From Puffinus mauretanicus (taxonomy: Eukaryota > Chordata > Aves > Procellariiformes > Procellariidae), in NCBI GenBank assembly GCA_023333565.1, contig JAJKFH010004158.1, forward strand, positions 1,674,001 to 1,738,000: 64,000 nt of DNA, read 5' to 3'. Position numbers and translations under genes: made by a program. Below the pieces are notes generated by a model, which saw only the letters and a program-made list of their open reading frames with translations, searched no databases and was not told the DNA's origin. Positions 12,501 to 26,518 of the stretch are shown piece by piece (the first letter of the stretch is position 1; the number at the start of each line of letters is the position of its first letter).

Positions 12501-15500
12501 TGAGCTCAGCTGGCAAGGCCACCATCAGACAGGTGTCACAAGCCTGGTTTGCATTTAACTTCCCAGGGCTTTATTGAGAAGAGAATATTCGAAATCATCG
12601 TGCGTGGGCAGGCACAGAGCTCACACCATTCATACAGGTTTGTCTGCATGTGATTTGTACACTGGTACACTGTATATTGGTACAATTCGCCCAGTTTTGT
12701 CTGACCATGCCTCCTCCTCCACACCATGCTGGACCTGCTTGCGTGCCTGTCACTCTGGTGCCTCCAGAAAGTGGCTTTGCAGCCCCAGGTCTCTTCCCTC
12801 ACCCATGGTTGGACGGGAGGGCTCCCAAGTCCAGCTTCTCTTGCGATGTGGCTCTGTGTGAGCAAAACGTGTTAAAAAGTATGCAACTCTGCTTATACAT
12901 TTTGCAGCTCTGGATGGGCCAGCATCTGCCTGGATTGTAGAGGAATCTCGCTGACCAGAGTAATTCATCTAGAGGCCGAATTTCCTTCATGTTGTGCTTC
13001 TTCGATACTACTGCAAGGGGCTTGTCTAAGAGTGGGATGATCTTTCGATGGGTTTAACCACAATGAAACAGGTAACTGAACCGATCTCACTAGTCCAGAT
13101 AGGGACCCAAGGTACCCATACCAGTGTCTGGTGCGAAAGGAGAGAGAAAATAGCACTGGGTTTCTTTTGACTCCTACTCCACTGACCAACGCTGGCATCC
13201 AAAAGACACCCCTGCCCGCTCTGTTTGTTGTTTGTTCAACACTCGTACACCCCTATTTACTTACTGACACAAGGGACATTGGCTCATTTGGCAGCCTCTA
13301 ATGACAGCTTAAGGCTCACCACCCTGTACTAATTCTGTGGTGTTAAAAATATAAGTTTTTCCAAACGAGGAGCGTCAGTAAGTGAATGCAGGGAATGGCT
13401 TTTCTCTAATTCACAGCATGTTTGCTTTGTCCCACACCTTTGTTTTGGGAGTTGCTGTTTTCGTAGAAAATGAGTACAAAGCTGGGTAAGTCTAACTCAG
13501 CTCTTTCTAAGTATGTTTTCTGGGGATTATCATGTTGGCTGAAAAACAACTACTTCTCACAGACAAAAATGTGAACTGAAAATGAGGTCAAGAACCATTG
13601 ATTACAAGATGAACGGAGGCCTTTCAGTTAAGATTGGCCACACTGCCGTAGAATGGTTATTACTGGTCAGACACTTCCTGAAATGCTCAACAACTCCCAT
13701 AGAGTGGTGTCAGGACCTAAAATTACCAACATTTCTGTGGGGTTTTTAAAAGTAATTCTTATTCTGTTCCATTAGCCACTGTATCAGTGGTGGTCAATAT
13801 TTTTCCCTACATTGGTACAAGGGGAAATAACCAGAAGAATAGTAAATGAGTTATTTATAAAGACGTACTGCAATGCACACTCATCTGCCTCTGATGAGAG
13901 GTTCTGGCCATCAGCAAAACTGTGAAGGATTAGAGGAGAAAATGGCTTTGTGTTTCATTTTGTACTTCAACTGTTAATCTACAGCATTCGACCTAACGCT
14001 ATTCCAGTGTCTGAGCCTCCGAGGTATTTGTGCGGGCGAGACGTCCCTTGGTTGCTCTCGCTTGACTGCTGAGGTCAGATGAATGGATGGAGAGGTCCTG
14101 CGTGACACATTAAATAATAGCTGTTCGTGGTGGGCGTTCGCTACTTCTACTCAAAAGAAAAAGCTCTTTGGTTCAACAGAGGATTTTGTGTGCCGCTCCC
14201 TTTAACCCCCTGTAAGTAAATAGTATGCATTTGCTGTGGACGCACGCGCTGCAGAAGGATTAATCGTACTCTCATATTTTCAGTTGATGTCTGCTCTATT
14301 GGTATGGTGGTCTTGTAACACTTCTAAAATACTTGGGAATATTTGGTGAGGTTTTTTTTTTCTGGAAGTAAATATTGACTTTCAGTGGGAATAGACAGCC
14401 CTTTGTGTTGTCTGAAGCTGAAAGTCCTTCGCAATGCTAAACTAACGGTGTATTTGAACTCCTCTCTCTGGTTTATCTAAGACAGTCATTGAGCGTTGCA
14501 TCACTGTTGGGTAGTTCGATTTATATCCATCTTTAAATGTAACTTGCTTATCCATTCAGGTATGAATTGGTTAAACCAGGTAGACATTGCTGTCGTGCTG
14601 ATAAAGAAGCAGTGTCAGGTCCTGGCCGTGGCTGGGACCTCTCTAGCTGGAGATACCGCTAGTGAGGGCCCTGCTGTGCTCTCGTGTTTATGCGCACTCA
14701 GATTTATCGAAGAACAAATAAAAGTGCCGTTTGGCCTCCAGCGTATTCTGGTGATTAGTATGTGGTTGTGTTTGAGTTTGGGATGAATAACCACCTAGAG
14801 AAACTTGCTCTCTCTCCCTGAAGAATTTCTTTTCCAACCCCAGGTGTATTTCTGCCAAAGTTAACCTGAAATAGGCTTACAGCGGCTTTGTGGGCCTTCA
14901 GGTTGTAGTGTCTTCTCGTGGTGAGATAGAGAGGCATGGATGGTCACTGAGGTTTGCTACGGAAGGTGGCTGTATGCAGTAGAAGGTGTAGTCTTGTGTC
15001 TATAGGTCCATAATCAGGACTGCCTATTAACGCGGCTTTTGGGGAATACAGGATCAACCAAAGCAGTTGTGACCAAAGACCAAAACTGGGTACTTCTGTC
15101 TCACTCACTCTTCCTCAGCCTGGACGTGGGGCTTTTCATGTCCTAGCGTAGTGCGAGCAGAAACTAATTACTATTCTGTGAGGCAAATAAGCATGTATGC
15201 ACACATGTAAATTATATGGTGAACCAGATGCCCTTCTCCAGACAGCTTTCTGAAAAATGACTTCATATAGGAAAGTTGTATTTTTCACGTCTGGCTCTTG
15301 AACATTGTTTTTCAGTTACATGGTACTTTCTGTAATTAGCAACGAAAATTCAGGCACAAGAATATAGTGTGTGTTTGTTCCATGAAGAGCTGGGACCATT
15401 TTGATATTTTGCAAAAAAAATGAAAAGCTCATTTAATACCAGTCCAGCTATTTATACCTCTTGCACAAACTTAAACATAACAAAAAATGCAACATAACTC

Positions 15501-16281
15501 ATGAAGCAAAGGAGTGTCTTTGCCAAGTGTAATATTTGTATTTGGAAACATGGTCTATGTTGTATGAAGCAGTAGCCTTCTAACTGCCTCCAAGGTTTCT
15601 TTTGGCTGATGTTTATCCAAACAGTCTTGCTCTTCATTCATTTTAATGGCTGAAAGGGAGCTGAGTGTTTTTACACTGTGAGACTGGCACAGCTCAGCCT
15701 CTGCTTTTTCGCCTGGCGCCGAATGCCCTCCTCCGCTCGCCCAGGCGAGCATGGTGCAGTGAGCCCCACAGCGTGCTGACAGTGGGCTGATGTGCGCAGC
15801 CCCCATGCACAAATGCCTGCCTGTTCTGCCACTCCTCAATCACATCCCAAAATTTTGGGCACTGGTGTCTCTTATTCTGCCTTTGATTTTGCCCTACGTG
15901 TCCTGCGGATCCGGCACGATGGACACAAAAGAGTCCCAGCACCCTTGTTTAAAGGAGGCAATGCCCTTTGCTGTCACGGCCGTGGGCAACTTGAGCAAAA
16001 CCACTGGATGTGGGAGAAGCTCTTGCACCGGTGCCACCAGGGAGGGAAGACTTCAGGAAGTTTGGAAAGTTTGTAACTGGGCAGCGTCCATGGGCTCCTG
16101 CGCTGAAGATGATAGTGGTCAGGTAGAGAGTGGGAAACGTCTTGTCCTTGCATTTTAACTACCTGATGTAGTAAAATGTGGGCACTTCCTTACCTCATAT
16201 GTGAGGCTGGTGTCTTTGTCACTCTTTTCCCCTCTAGAAGAGGTTAGCAAATATTTCCCTCTTTGAGTTCTCTTCTAAAAC

Positions 16282-16304
16282 AATAATAATTAATAATAAT
16301 AATC
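16282..16304. repeat. (AAT)n microsatellite, short
   Basis: Two AAT blocks separated by a single-base shift (aataataat, then taataataataat). Too short to be strongly polymorphic. Intergenic. Confidence 0.85.
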
Positions 16305-17346
16305 AAATCCAATAGACGTATTGTTGCCTGGACTACCAGATGGCATTTAAGCCTTATCACTTTGGTTAGCTTAATTAATTTAGGGACCTACGTATGAAGT
16401 TAAGCACATGCCTAAATGACTGCAGCACAAGTTTTCCAAATCCTTGCCCTGAAGAGCCCAAGATGTCAGGATGTATTTCAAGGGGTCTCTTAAACACAAA
16501 ATAACTAAACTTGTGGGAATAGTTCAATTAGGAATAAGGTACAATTGCTACACAAAGCAGCGGGAGCAAGGAACGGGGAAGACATGAGTCATTCAAATGT
16601 GAGTCAAAGAGGCATATTAATAATGGAAACTTTGGAAGAAACAAAGACCAAGCCACATTTCTCTCTCTACTTTTCCCATCTGTCAGTTATATAGCACGTT
16701 ACCGTAGGCCTCGCTGGTCCTGACACTATCGCAGCAGCCATTTCTTCATGTGGATGAGTTGTTCCTGAAAAATGCAGTTGGCACAGACCACTCTTATTTT
16801 TCACACAAGGAATGTAGGTCTTCCTGTTCCACATATTTTTCTTCAATGAGCGTAGTTATTGTTGTCACTGGGAGGAAAATCCTTCGTCTGTCTGCTAAAA
16901 TACTTGAGAGGGGGAGATAAAGCATGAAATCTTTTTGTTGTGGCTGAGGATTTCCTCTGCAAGCCTCCACTTCAGTGATTCACTGCTCTTTTCCAAAAGA
17001 AATGCAAAGCTGGGATGGGTATTAATTATGATTTGCAGTCCCAGGCTAAATCCTCGGCTGGTGTAACTCAAATGTTCGCCGGCGCCTATGAAAGAGATTT
17101 AGGTTGGCCTTGGTGGTCAGAGCTCAAGTACGTGCCATCTCCTCGTTCTGCTCTGGGCTCAGGGATGTGCCATCATGCAGCCTTGGCGGTGCCCTTGGCA
17201 CTGAGAGGCATTGCCAGGGATGGGGCATCGTTTGTCCCCTTCGGTGTATGCATGGCAAAGTTCAAGGCATTACCTGGCAAACTCTCTTCGGAAGACACCT
17301 GCCAATCCATATTACAGCGTGGAGTCTGCTTTTGTATTTTTTTCTT

Positions 17347-17910
17347 TTAGTGCAAGAAAACTATGCAGCTGATGGAGTCATAATAAATTTTGGCAGGGTT
17401 GAAGCAAAAAAATAGAGGCAAGTGTTCTGATTTTTCTCTAAAGTTAGAGCTATTGTTCATCTGGGCAACTTTTTGTGTATGAAATGAAGGCAGAGATCTG
17501 TGTTTTGGGGGAGAGCCACACTGTGGATAAGTGCAAAGGAATTCTGCCACAGCTTTGCCATGAATTATATGTTGTCTGAAGGACTTAACAATATCACAAA
17601 GTTCATCAAGAACAGGAACACTCATTTTCCTATCTTTTTCTGCCAGCAAAATGAACAAGCGATTTAGCTTCCTTAAAGAAATTCCATCCGGTAGCTGTGC
17701 CAGCTCTGTCTTCCTCATGTTCGTGCGCGTTTGCTTTGTTCCTGAGTCCCAGATGGATTTCTGAAAATGGCACAGGGTTGCCAAAATGCATCTGAAGACA
17801 CATATCATCAGTATGCACAAATTGTAAAGAATGCAGCCCCTGGAGCGATGTGTGATTTCATCAAAAGTGACTTTCCAGCTACGCTGAAACCTTTCATGTC
17901 TCTTGTGCAA
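17347..17910 (-). other. Unexplained 187-codon open frame
   Basis: This is the longest uninterrupted minus-strand frame in the intergenic part. The text KRHERFQRSW, then LPDGISLRKLNRLFILLAEK, then SVPVLDELCDIVKSFRQH has a protein-like mix of residues but no domain I can name. A possible acceptor (ccattttcag) precedes KSIWDSGTKQTR at about 17765. It could be part of an exon, a decayed transposon or retrogene, or chance. The ATG at its start has no visible promoter context, and no neighbouring exon was found. I do not call it a gene. Confidence 0.2.
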
Positions 17911-20900
17911 TCTGCAATGCTAAAGCAAACAATTCGAGTGCCAGATTGTCATAAGTATCTGAATACTTCAACTTATTAAAGGGCCACAATCTTATCAAAT
18001 CAGAGAAAATATGAAATCTCGAAGAAGATTAAGCTGCTATAAATACACCCAGGTAGATATAATCAATTTCTCTCCCCTAAAAAAAACCCAAAACACCCAA
18101 ACACTTTTAAACCTATCAAGGATTTTTAATTAAAGCATCAAGCTATACTTGCCAAACCCTTGGGTTTCTGGAGCCCTTGGGCCACATTTTTTTGTGCAGT
18201 GCTTCTGGTGGCCTCATTGGAGTTTTTTCAGTGTCTCACCTGGGAAAGAGCGAGGAGATTTTTGATGGAGCTGTATAGTGTTATTGCCTATATAATCTTA
18301 GGTTATGAAAATAATAAAAAATAACAGAGGAAAAAGTGGATTCTGGATGAGGTACGGAAAGTTTTCAAAAGGGTGGGTTGGTGGTAGGGAGGTGTACTCT
18401 GTAGTACACATTGAAACTGAAACAAGTGCAGGAGTTTGTTGGAGCTGGGGTGCACGGGGACAAAAATGTGTACACAAACGTGTATCCTTGCAGAGAAACC
18501 CCCATGGGTTTGGGCACCACATTTTGTGGAAAACAGGAAGAAACGAGGAAGTGAGACGAGAGCAAGAGAGAAAGTGCAAGCCTAGGAGAGACAAGAGTAA
18601 GGGCTTGGTGCAGTAACAACCTCTGGCTACGTAGAGGACGACTGCAAGGAGAAAGGGAAGGCGTTGATCTCCATGTCTGTTAGCCATAAAAAAAGGGTGC
18701 ATGGCCTTTGAAGCAGAAAGGAAGGAGGCTTATGTAAAAACTTGCTGGTGAGGAAGATAGCGTGCTCAGGTGTGGAGCAACATGTCCATCAGTGGAAACT
18801 TCTCAAAACATATGGAACAAATCTCTGCTAGAAACACTGTGTTTGAGCTGCTTTAAGGCAGGACAATGGACTGGACTTCCTTGAGGGCTGTTGGAGCCCA
18901 GTTTTCCTCTCATTAATAGCACTGCTGCAGCCACTGACTGCTGTCATGGTGCCTTTTTGTAGAGTCTAAAGAGGACGACGTCTCAACGCAGGGATTTGGA
19001 TATGGTGCCTGCATTTCCGCCACCTCCCCCTCTTTTCCAGGCTTTGGGAACAAATCTTGAATGCTCGGCAAGTTTCAAGACAACAAATTAAGTAGGTCAC
19101 GTCATAACTTTGCCAGCTGATTTATTTTAAAAGAGTAAACCAGTGATGAATTCCATACAGCCTGATGTCTCTTTCGGTAAAGGCACCATCTCCTCTTCAA
19201 CTCAGTTTACGGTGTTAGGAGGTCAGTATTTTCATGGCACTTAAAAGGAGATTTTTATGAAGACACTTCAGTCACTTTCTTTCTTTCTTCTATGTTTTTT
19301 TTTAAGCAAATTAGGAAGGTTTTTGTCTTCAAAGGCAGTACTTATATTCTGGCTGGAAACTTCTTTTTTTTCTTGCTGAGGATTTCAGCTGGATCAGCTT
19401 CCTGAAATGAATTGCTGAATTAACACCAGGGTGAAGGCGAGGGCTGGCAGGAGAGAGGCAGTGAGCACATCTGGCTGGAGGCAGGGGTAAGGAAAAGACA
19501 GGCTGGGTGAGGAGAACAAAGCCGGTCCGACCCCTGGTCGCTTTTCTTGAGGGTCTACCTACACCACCAAAGGAGCTCACAGCTGTGGGGTGGAAACTTG
19601 TGAGCGATGGCAACGTAAAGGCACAGCTGTCCCCTGAGCTGATTTTAAGCCATAGCTTTTGTTTTCCTTCCAGACCCTGTGGGGATACAAGCAGGTCCCT
19701 CTCTGAGGTCAAGACATCTCTGCCGCAGCAGCAGCAGCAGTCGCAGGTGTTTGCTTCCCCTTTCCTCTCCCCCTGGTGCTGTTCTACAGGCAGCCTTGTT
19801 TTTCCCAGGCAAAAACCTGTTGCTCAGACCCAATGCAGAAGAGAGGCAGGATCTGGTCCTGGCGAAAGGCCGCCTCCCCCCTGCGGCTCCTGTGGTCGGG
19901 CAGGTGTTTGGTCCTGGCGAAGGCTTTGAAATCTGCTGAGTGGGGGGGCGAGGGATCAGAAAAATGCTGCCCAGCTTGAGCCAGGACGTGCTGCAGCCCT
20001 TGCTTCTCTATGTTTTGCATCCTGCAGTGGGTGCTGTTTGCAATCTGCTCGCTGGCAAGGGTGTCCTGTGCCAGCAGCTTTTGTTGGTGGAGGTTTAGGG
20101 GTGCTCATCCCTCTTCCTCTCCCTTCCCTTTTCCTAATTTATCTTTTAAAAGGAACTAGGGGACAGAGGCAGTGAGAAGGTGGGTTTGGAGCTGATGCGG
20201 CCGGCAAGAGAGCACTGTATCCAAGGGATGGGACTCTCAGCTCCCCTTTTTTTGGCCAAATCTTGGCTAGCAACAGAGAGCGCTTTATAGCTGGTGTTGC
20301 AGGAGAGGTTGCATGCCGGTGTGTCCCCACCACTGTGTCCGTACCTGCTGTTTGCTTTGTTGCTCTGTGGCTGGTTTGCGGCCAACACCTGCACAGGCCA
20401 TCTGCCTAAGCCCTCTCCGGCTTCGGGTGGGAGGTGATGGATGGGGGCTATGCCCCAACCGCCCGCCCGTGCCCATCAGAAGGGCTTTGCCAGACTCAAG
20501 CAATCCTCTGTGAAGAAAATGCATGTCCTCATATGCATGCTTACACAACTGGCTTTGTGACTCATCCTTTTGGCTTCTGCGATTGCATTTAATAAACTGA
20601 AGGCTGAGGTTTCACCCCACAGAGAACAAAGCCCTCCTGGATGCAGGACGGCATATCATCGAGCCGCCCCACGAGCAGCACATTCCTGAGAGCCACTGAG
20701 AGCAAACATCTGCGCTGTCTGCACCGTCTGCGTGCACCCTGTTTCGTACTCTTCGAGGCACGGAGGATTTGTACGTGTGCTGCTTTGAGGTGTGGAGAGT
20801 GTTTAATACGGGCTTCTGCCTCGCACAGCCTGGTGGCTGCGCAGTTCCTGTCTAAACTGATGGTGGAAATGAGACATAATCACTGAAATCTTAGAAAATA

Positions 20901-20989
20901 TCAGATTAAAACTACTAATGTTCCAGTGATCTTCCCTAGTAGTGCTTATGCCTTCAGAAATAAGATGGAGATCTTTGGGAAAAGTGATT
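17911..20989. other. Intergenic DNA, GC-rich centre
   Basis: AT-rich to about 19400, then a GC-richer block (19400-20500) holding the CAG5 tract and several overlapping composition-driven open frames of up to 140 codons. None carries a recognisable domain. Confidence 0.7.
19726..19746. repeat. Short (CAG)5 tract
   Basis: Five perfect CAG units followed by tcgcag, within a GC-rich intergenic patch. No supported reading frame uses it. Confidence 0.85.
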
Positions 20990-21125
20990 TACAGTCAGTT
21001 CCCAGTTTTGCCACAGCCCTTCCTCTCTGACTTTGGCCAGGTTAATTCTCTTGACACCATGAGTTTCCCTAAAGATCATGAGGATAATATTAATTTTCAC
21101 ACTTTAAAGCTGTGGGTAAAATGAA
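20990..21125 (+). mobile_element. MIR-type SINE remnant (diverged)
   Basis: The order gttcccagttttgccaca, ctctgactttggccaggtta, atgagtttccctaaagatca, gaggataatatta and gggtaaaatgaa parallels the MIR core region with many substitutions. It sits in the intergenic stretch downstream of ISM1. The similarity is judged by eye. Confidence 0.55.
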
Positions 21126-23246
21126 TATTTGTAGTCGCTGAGACTCCTGAGAGGGACTTGGGGAGGTTTTGCTTTGTGGCATAGAAACGTGCTGAGTATG
21201 GAGAGCCATGCAAACCATAGGGGGTATGGTTGTGGTCCTGCTGCCTAAGCCTGCCTATCCCACCTGAAGGTGTGTAGGGGCTGACTATTGTTCATAAGAA
21301 GCATCGGCAGATAATCGATTTTGTTTTTAACATAATGCTCATGTGCGAAAGGCTGTATTAGTGGAAAGGCCCCAGCTCCTTCCCCGTTTTGTCTGGAAAT
21401 TCTGCCCGTGGTGGAGGAATGCTCTCAGGAAGGGGTTATATGAGCTTTGCTATATGGGTATAGTTAAGCTAACAGCTCGTAGTCCCCTGAAGCCCTTTAG
21501 TTATGTGCCAATAATCTAATGAAATTTGCATTAGCATTGCCTATGGTTATAGGCAAGTTCCTTTGCATGGAAGTACTAAAAAGCCTCACCCATATGTGTT
21601 TGTGTGGGATCACCAAGAAGCAGCACAGCCTTTATGTTTGCTCAGGCTTTGAGCTCTTTGTCTAACAGCGCCAGTTACAACTGGCTTTTGCAGTGGGGCT
21701 GCTTGTCCATGAGAATTGAACTGGGACCGTCAAATGGTCCCAGTTAGCTATGGTCCGGTTAGCAATGGTGCCAGGATACCTGATGCTGTTTCCTTCTTGG
21801 GGAGAATCTGAAATAGTGCAAAATGTGCAATTTGCCATTTCCTACTTTTTCTTCCCTCGATAAAACTATCTCACCTTTCCTTCCAAATTTCTTTCATTGC
21901 CGGGGCGCGGTGCAGCATGGGTGTGCAGGTGAGGAGCTCCAGCGCCAGGTGAAGGGAACTGGTGGGCAGCAGACATCGGTCCAAGGAGGGAACGAGCCCA
22001 TGGTCCCGGCACGGGACCAGGGAGGCCAGATATTGGGACGCTGCTTCGGTTTTGTTATAGGCTCCTCTGTGACCACCAACTCTGAAAACTGCCCTCTATT
22101 TCCAGTTCTTTGCTTCCTAAACCACTTGCTTTGCAAAACTGTTGCAGAGTTTGATTCACAAAAGTGCTCTGAGGCCTTGGGTGTGAAATACTATGACAAA
22201 AGAAGGCATTCCAGCTCTTTATTACATCGCACACTTTAAATCATGGAAAATTGGTCTAAAATACAATAAAATTAGTATAAAAAGGAATGCTTTCCAATTG
22301 CCTGTCAGGATCCCTTCAGTCTCATAACTGTTTTCGTGTGAAGCAACGAGTGTAATGCTTGTTGATAGTTGTTTGTTCCCTTGTTGTCTTGAAGTCGCTG
22401 GAAGCAATTTACAAGTTACTCTTGCTCAATGTCTAGGAAGAGAAGAGAATGGAAAATGTTTACTTGTTTCTTTTTGGTAAAGAGTTCATTCCCGAAACAA
22501 CGGACTGGGCTAAAGATGATTCGAGCCTCACCGTTGACTTTGGAGGGTTGAAGGATCTGGCTCTTTGTATCCTCATCGCTCACCATAGGTGGCACTGAGC
22601 GGAAATGTGGGTGTCAGGCCCATATGCCCGTTACTGTGCCCGCGTGTTGCAATGTCCATTTGTGCCATTCCCATTAAGGAGAAGGTTGTTACGGAAAGAG
22701 TCATTATACGAAGGACAGGTTCATTTATTGTTTGATACTATGTGATGGTACAGAGTATGTTTCCCTCCGGTGTGCAGTACAGTCCCGTTCATCCGACCCG
22801 CTCCTGCGCTGGCTGTGCCACTGGCCCTTTTATGCCAAAACCAGCCTTTTGCTCACCTTGTGCAAATCTGAAGACAGTATTCAAACACTTTTTGATCCGT
22901 CAGGGCTTGTTTTCACATGTTATCTTCATATGTGCGTGTCTCTTCATTGATTGAGGGATGGCATTTGGAGTTGCAATGCAACAACAGAGTTTCTAAGGGC
23001 ATTTTAAACCCCACTCTCCCTTCGCAACCTGCCCAGGAATGCCGACCCAATGCTTTGGGGAAGAGATGTGACCATCTCCCGGGGACTGCACGTCTCCCGC
23101 AGCACTGAAAGCATCACAGTTTGTTCTTTTTGACTTCCTGCAGACGGTCTAATTATATGAAAGAGCATCGCTCTCCATTTGGTCAGAAGATGTATTCTTA
23201 GCCAAGTTTACCTAATGCTTTCCTGATTTGTGTGGTTTTTGCTCTT

Positions 23247-23257
23247 CCCCCCCCCCC
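23247..23257. repeat. (C)11 homopolymer
   Basis: Eleven consecutive C between gctctt and ttgagc. Intergenic. Confidence 0.95.
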
Positions 23258-26200
23258 TTGAGCTGGACAACAATGTGATCTTAGTCCAGCAATCAAACAT
23301 GAAAGAGAGCCCATATGTATAAAGTACCCTCCTCATGCTGGAACTTGTCCAGAGAGACAAATTGTCTTCATGCAGGAGGTCTGGTTTTGCCTCTTCCCAT
23401 TAAAAAAAGAAAAATCTGGCATGAGAAGTGTCTTGGGATAAGTCCGGGCAACGCAGTGGACATTGCCAGTGGTGCTGAGCTGCGCTGTCAGACCTGAGAG
23501 CCTCTGCCATGTGCGACTGCGTTCGTGCAAAGCCGACGCAGGGGAAGTTAGCGTTAAGAGTGGTGCTGTCACTTGTCCCCTGCACCTGAGGGTGAGCAGC
23601 AAATGTATTGACATGGTGTCGTTCAGAGGAGTCTTTCAAACGGTCCTCGCTGGTTGCAATAGCATTCACTGAAGTCCACACCTGGCGTTACCTGAAAAAC
23701 TCAGCCAGTGGGTAGAAAAGCTGGGAGTGCTGGTACAAAGAAGGGCCTGGCAGCTCTTGGCATTTTTGGGGGGTGCAACAGCGTGGTGGATGTCATTTAG
23801 CTGTGTGTGGGGTGATAGTGCTGCTGTTCCCCTTCTTCATTTTGCTGCCAGACAACGAACCTCTCTGGAGGGCTCTGGCTTTGAAGAGGTTGGAGAGCAG
23901 CTATATGCCTGCTGAAAGAGGTGGGAAATTTTGCAGAAGGCAATCTGTGGGAGAAACAGGTTGATATTCTTGGGAGGAAAAATCTCACATTGTCGATCAA
24001 ATTTGCTGTTCCCTATTCAAGCTCTGTTTAAAGAGGTTTTTGCAGCTCACAGTATAATTGCCAGCCTGGAGGTGTCAGATGGACCAGATAGTCCTGTGGG
24101 ACTCCCTGGCCTTGCAGATCTCCTCTTCTACAGCCGGAGTTATCTGGTCTCATCTCCTTTCTAATGCAGGCCAAACACTGCCTGACAGTGACTTAGACGT
24201 CAAAGCTCGGCTCTCCTGCCGTGTGTCCCTTTGGTGTGGGTGAGGTCCAGCTCCCTGAGTGGTTGCCTGCCTGGGTGCTGTTTCCATCCCAGGACTGAGG
24301 TTCAGCTTGGCAGCGCTGGATCTTGTATGTAGTTGGATCTTGAAGTATGTAGCTCTCAAGGCTTCCCACCTTCCTGCTCCCCATCAGAGCTGGTGACGGT
24401 CAGACGTGGAGCATGCTGCTGTTTTCCTTTTGGCTCTCGGACTGAACCCGTGGGGCAGTCCCACCAGCCGCAAAAACAATGCTGTATTTCTAACCAAGCC
24501 ACCCAACCTAGCAATGGTAGATGCGGTTGTGTTTGAGGTTGAGTTTGGGTCAGCTTCCTCTCCCACCTCCAGCCTGTGCATCTCTGATGGCTTCGTGCCT
24601 CCTGTCTGTGTGCTAGGAAGGTGAGGCCGGGTCTCCCCTTCCTTGTGGGGAAAGAGGCTGGTTGCAAAGTGACTCAAGCCAATGCCCCTGCTCTGTTGTG
24701 CAGCCGGTGGTGCTGGGAGGGGGGCAAACCCACTGTCCTGGGTGGTTTATACGGGCGAGAGAGAAAGGGGGTTGACCTTTTGAGCAAAAGCCGCATTAAA
24801 TTACAGGAATACTGACGGCTGTGCCACTATGGGCAAGGGCAAAACAGAGTTATTTGTCAAGGTTAACCACCACCATCGACTTCTCGCAGACAGCTGAAAG
24901 CTGTGGTGCAGCTACCGCTGTGCTGCGGCCTCTGTGAGCATGAGGCCGTGTGGGCTGTTATTCAGGAAAAAAGGCTCAGTAACTTTTCCTCCCCTTACAC
25001 CTACCGGTTGTACCTTTTAATTTGGCTTTTCTGGTATTGCGTACTTAGTGGTGATTAAACACGTGGTGAAATAGTTGGGGAATGGGTCTGTGAGTGTATG
25101 GCCGGGCAAGGGAAGCCCTCAGCCTGCTGGGGACATAGGCACTGCTTCAGCATTTCTTTTGCTAGGCTCCTTTTCAAGACTTGCTTTGTTCCTTCTGACT
25201 TCCCCCTCTCTGAGGCTGTCCTCCTTCAGAATATCATTACCCACACGCTGATTTAAATTTTGGTGACCCTTAATGAAGCCAGTTTGTAACTCAATGCACT
25301 GCTGTTTCCTCTCCACGCTGGCCAGGAGTCATTTCCATTCCTGTTATTGCGTCCTCTTTCTCAACCCAAAGAGACTCTTCCTGTTTCTACTCTCTTTTTC
25401 TGCGTGTTTCCCGGGCGGGTTGTAAGGTGAGGGTTGTGTAAGAGAACTGATGCGTTGATTTCAGGTCACCATTGCCTTCAGATGTGATTACTGCTGCAGA
25501 GGCAGTGTCGGATCTTGCTGTGTCTCCAAGCCATCACTCACTGTCATGCCTGGATACGCTGGAATAACCGGGACGTTCGCACGTGAAAGGAAGCTGTGCA
25601 TTTGCCTCCTGGTGGGTGCTGGCTTTGGACGGAGGCGTTGTGCCAGGCTGGATCCCCTATCCATTTGGGGGTGACGGGGACCGCGGCAGTGCTGGTAAGC
25701 TGCTTGAGATTTGCCTTACGCTTCATTGGTGGGCGGGGGGTGTATGAAGCCAGGCAGTGCTGTGGTTTGAAGGTGCTCCCCATTGACTGCCTGACGGTAA
25801 ACGCTGCTGAGGACAGCGGGACACAGGAATCCCTCTGTCTGCAATGTCAAGTACATTTGCACCTTTCCCGTCTTCTACCTGACGCAGAGAGCCCTGCTCA
25901 GCCAGATAGGGCTTTTCCCAAGGCCAGCTGTGCCCTGGCTCTGTTTTTTGCGGCTGAGCAATGTCCCCATCAAGAGCTGCCCCTGGGAAGTGGGGAAGAG
26001 GGATGGCTGCAGCCTGGCTTTGGGGACAAACGAATGGATTAAGCACAGCTGTGCAGAGGCAGGAGCCAGCCCGGGAGATGGTGCTTGGAGTAGGAGCTGG
26101 TTCCCAAGCCTTCTCTGCTCCCCAAACTTTCTGACTCGCATCCTGCGTCTACCACCATGGTGTGCAGATGCTGTCCCTTGCTTCAGGCATGTCTCGGAGT

Positions 26201-26507
26201 CACACCAGAGCCCTCCTGAAATCCATAGAGTGAAGCACTGTTCCACTCCAAGCGAAGCATTGGTCAGGCCCGTAATAAACAGCAAACTCTGACACTTAAC
26301 ACATGTAATGTTGTTTGCCCAGTTTTGAAAAGGAAATATTATCTAAGCGCTCCTCTGAAAACTAGAGCCACTCACACTCAGTTTTGTTAGGTTTGGCTGG
26401 TTTGACCTGTGTAATACTGCTATCACTTCTGGAATACAACATTCTGAATCCCTTATAAATTGTTCATTTTACTGAATGAAAAGCTTCTCTGTGTGTTTAA
26501 AAAGCCA

Positions 26508-26518
26508 CCCCCCCCCCC
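26508..26518. repeat. (C)11 homopolymer
   Basis: Eleven consecutive C following agcca and preceding agctcc. Intergenic. Confidence 0.95.

Larger units (their letters stand above)
9047..17346. other. Intergenic DNA, no gene recognised
   Basis: Unique sequence of mixed composition. A small CpG-rich patch lies near 11120-11190, and homopolymer T and A runs near 9300, 12360 and 15410. Open frames are short or lack protein features. No RNA gene was seen. Confidence 0.7.

Noticed and set aside
12960..13300. Possible retroviral LTR fragment
   Set aside because: No paired LTR, primer-binding site or retroviral protein text could be recognised.
25596..26042. 148-codon plus-strand open frame
   Set aside because: Opposed by minus-strand frames of similar length. 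The translated text has no motif I know.
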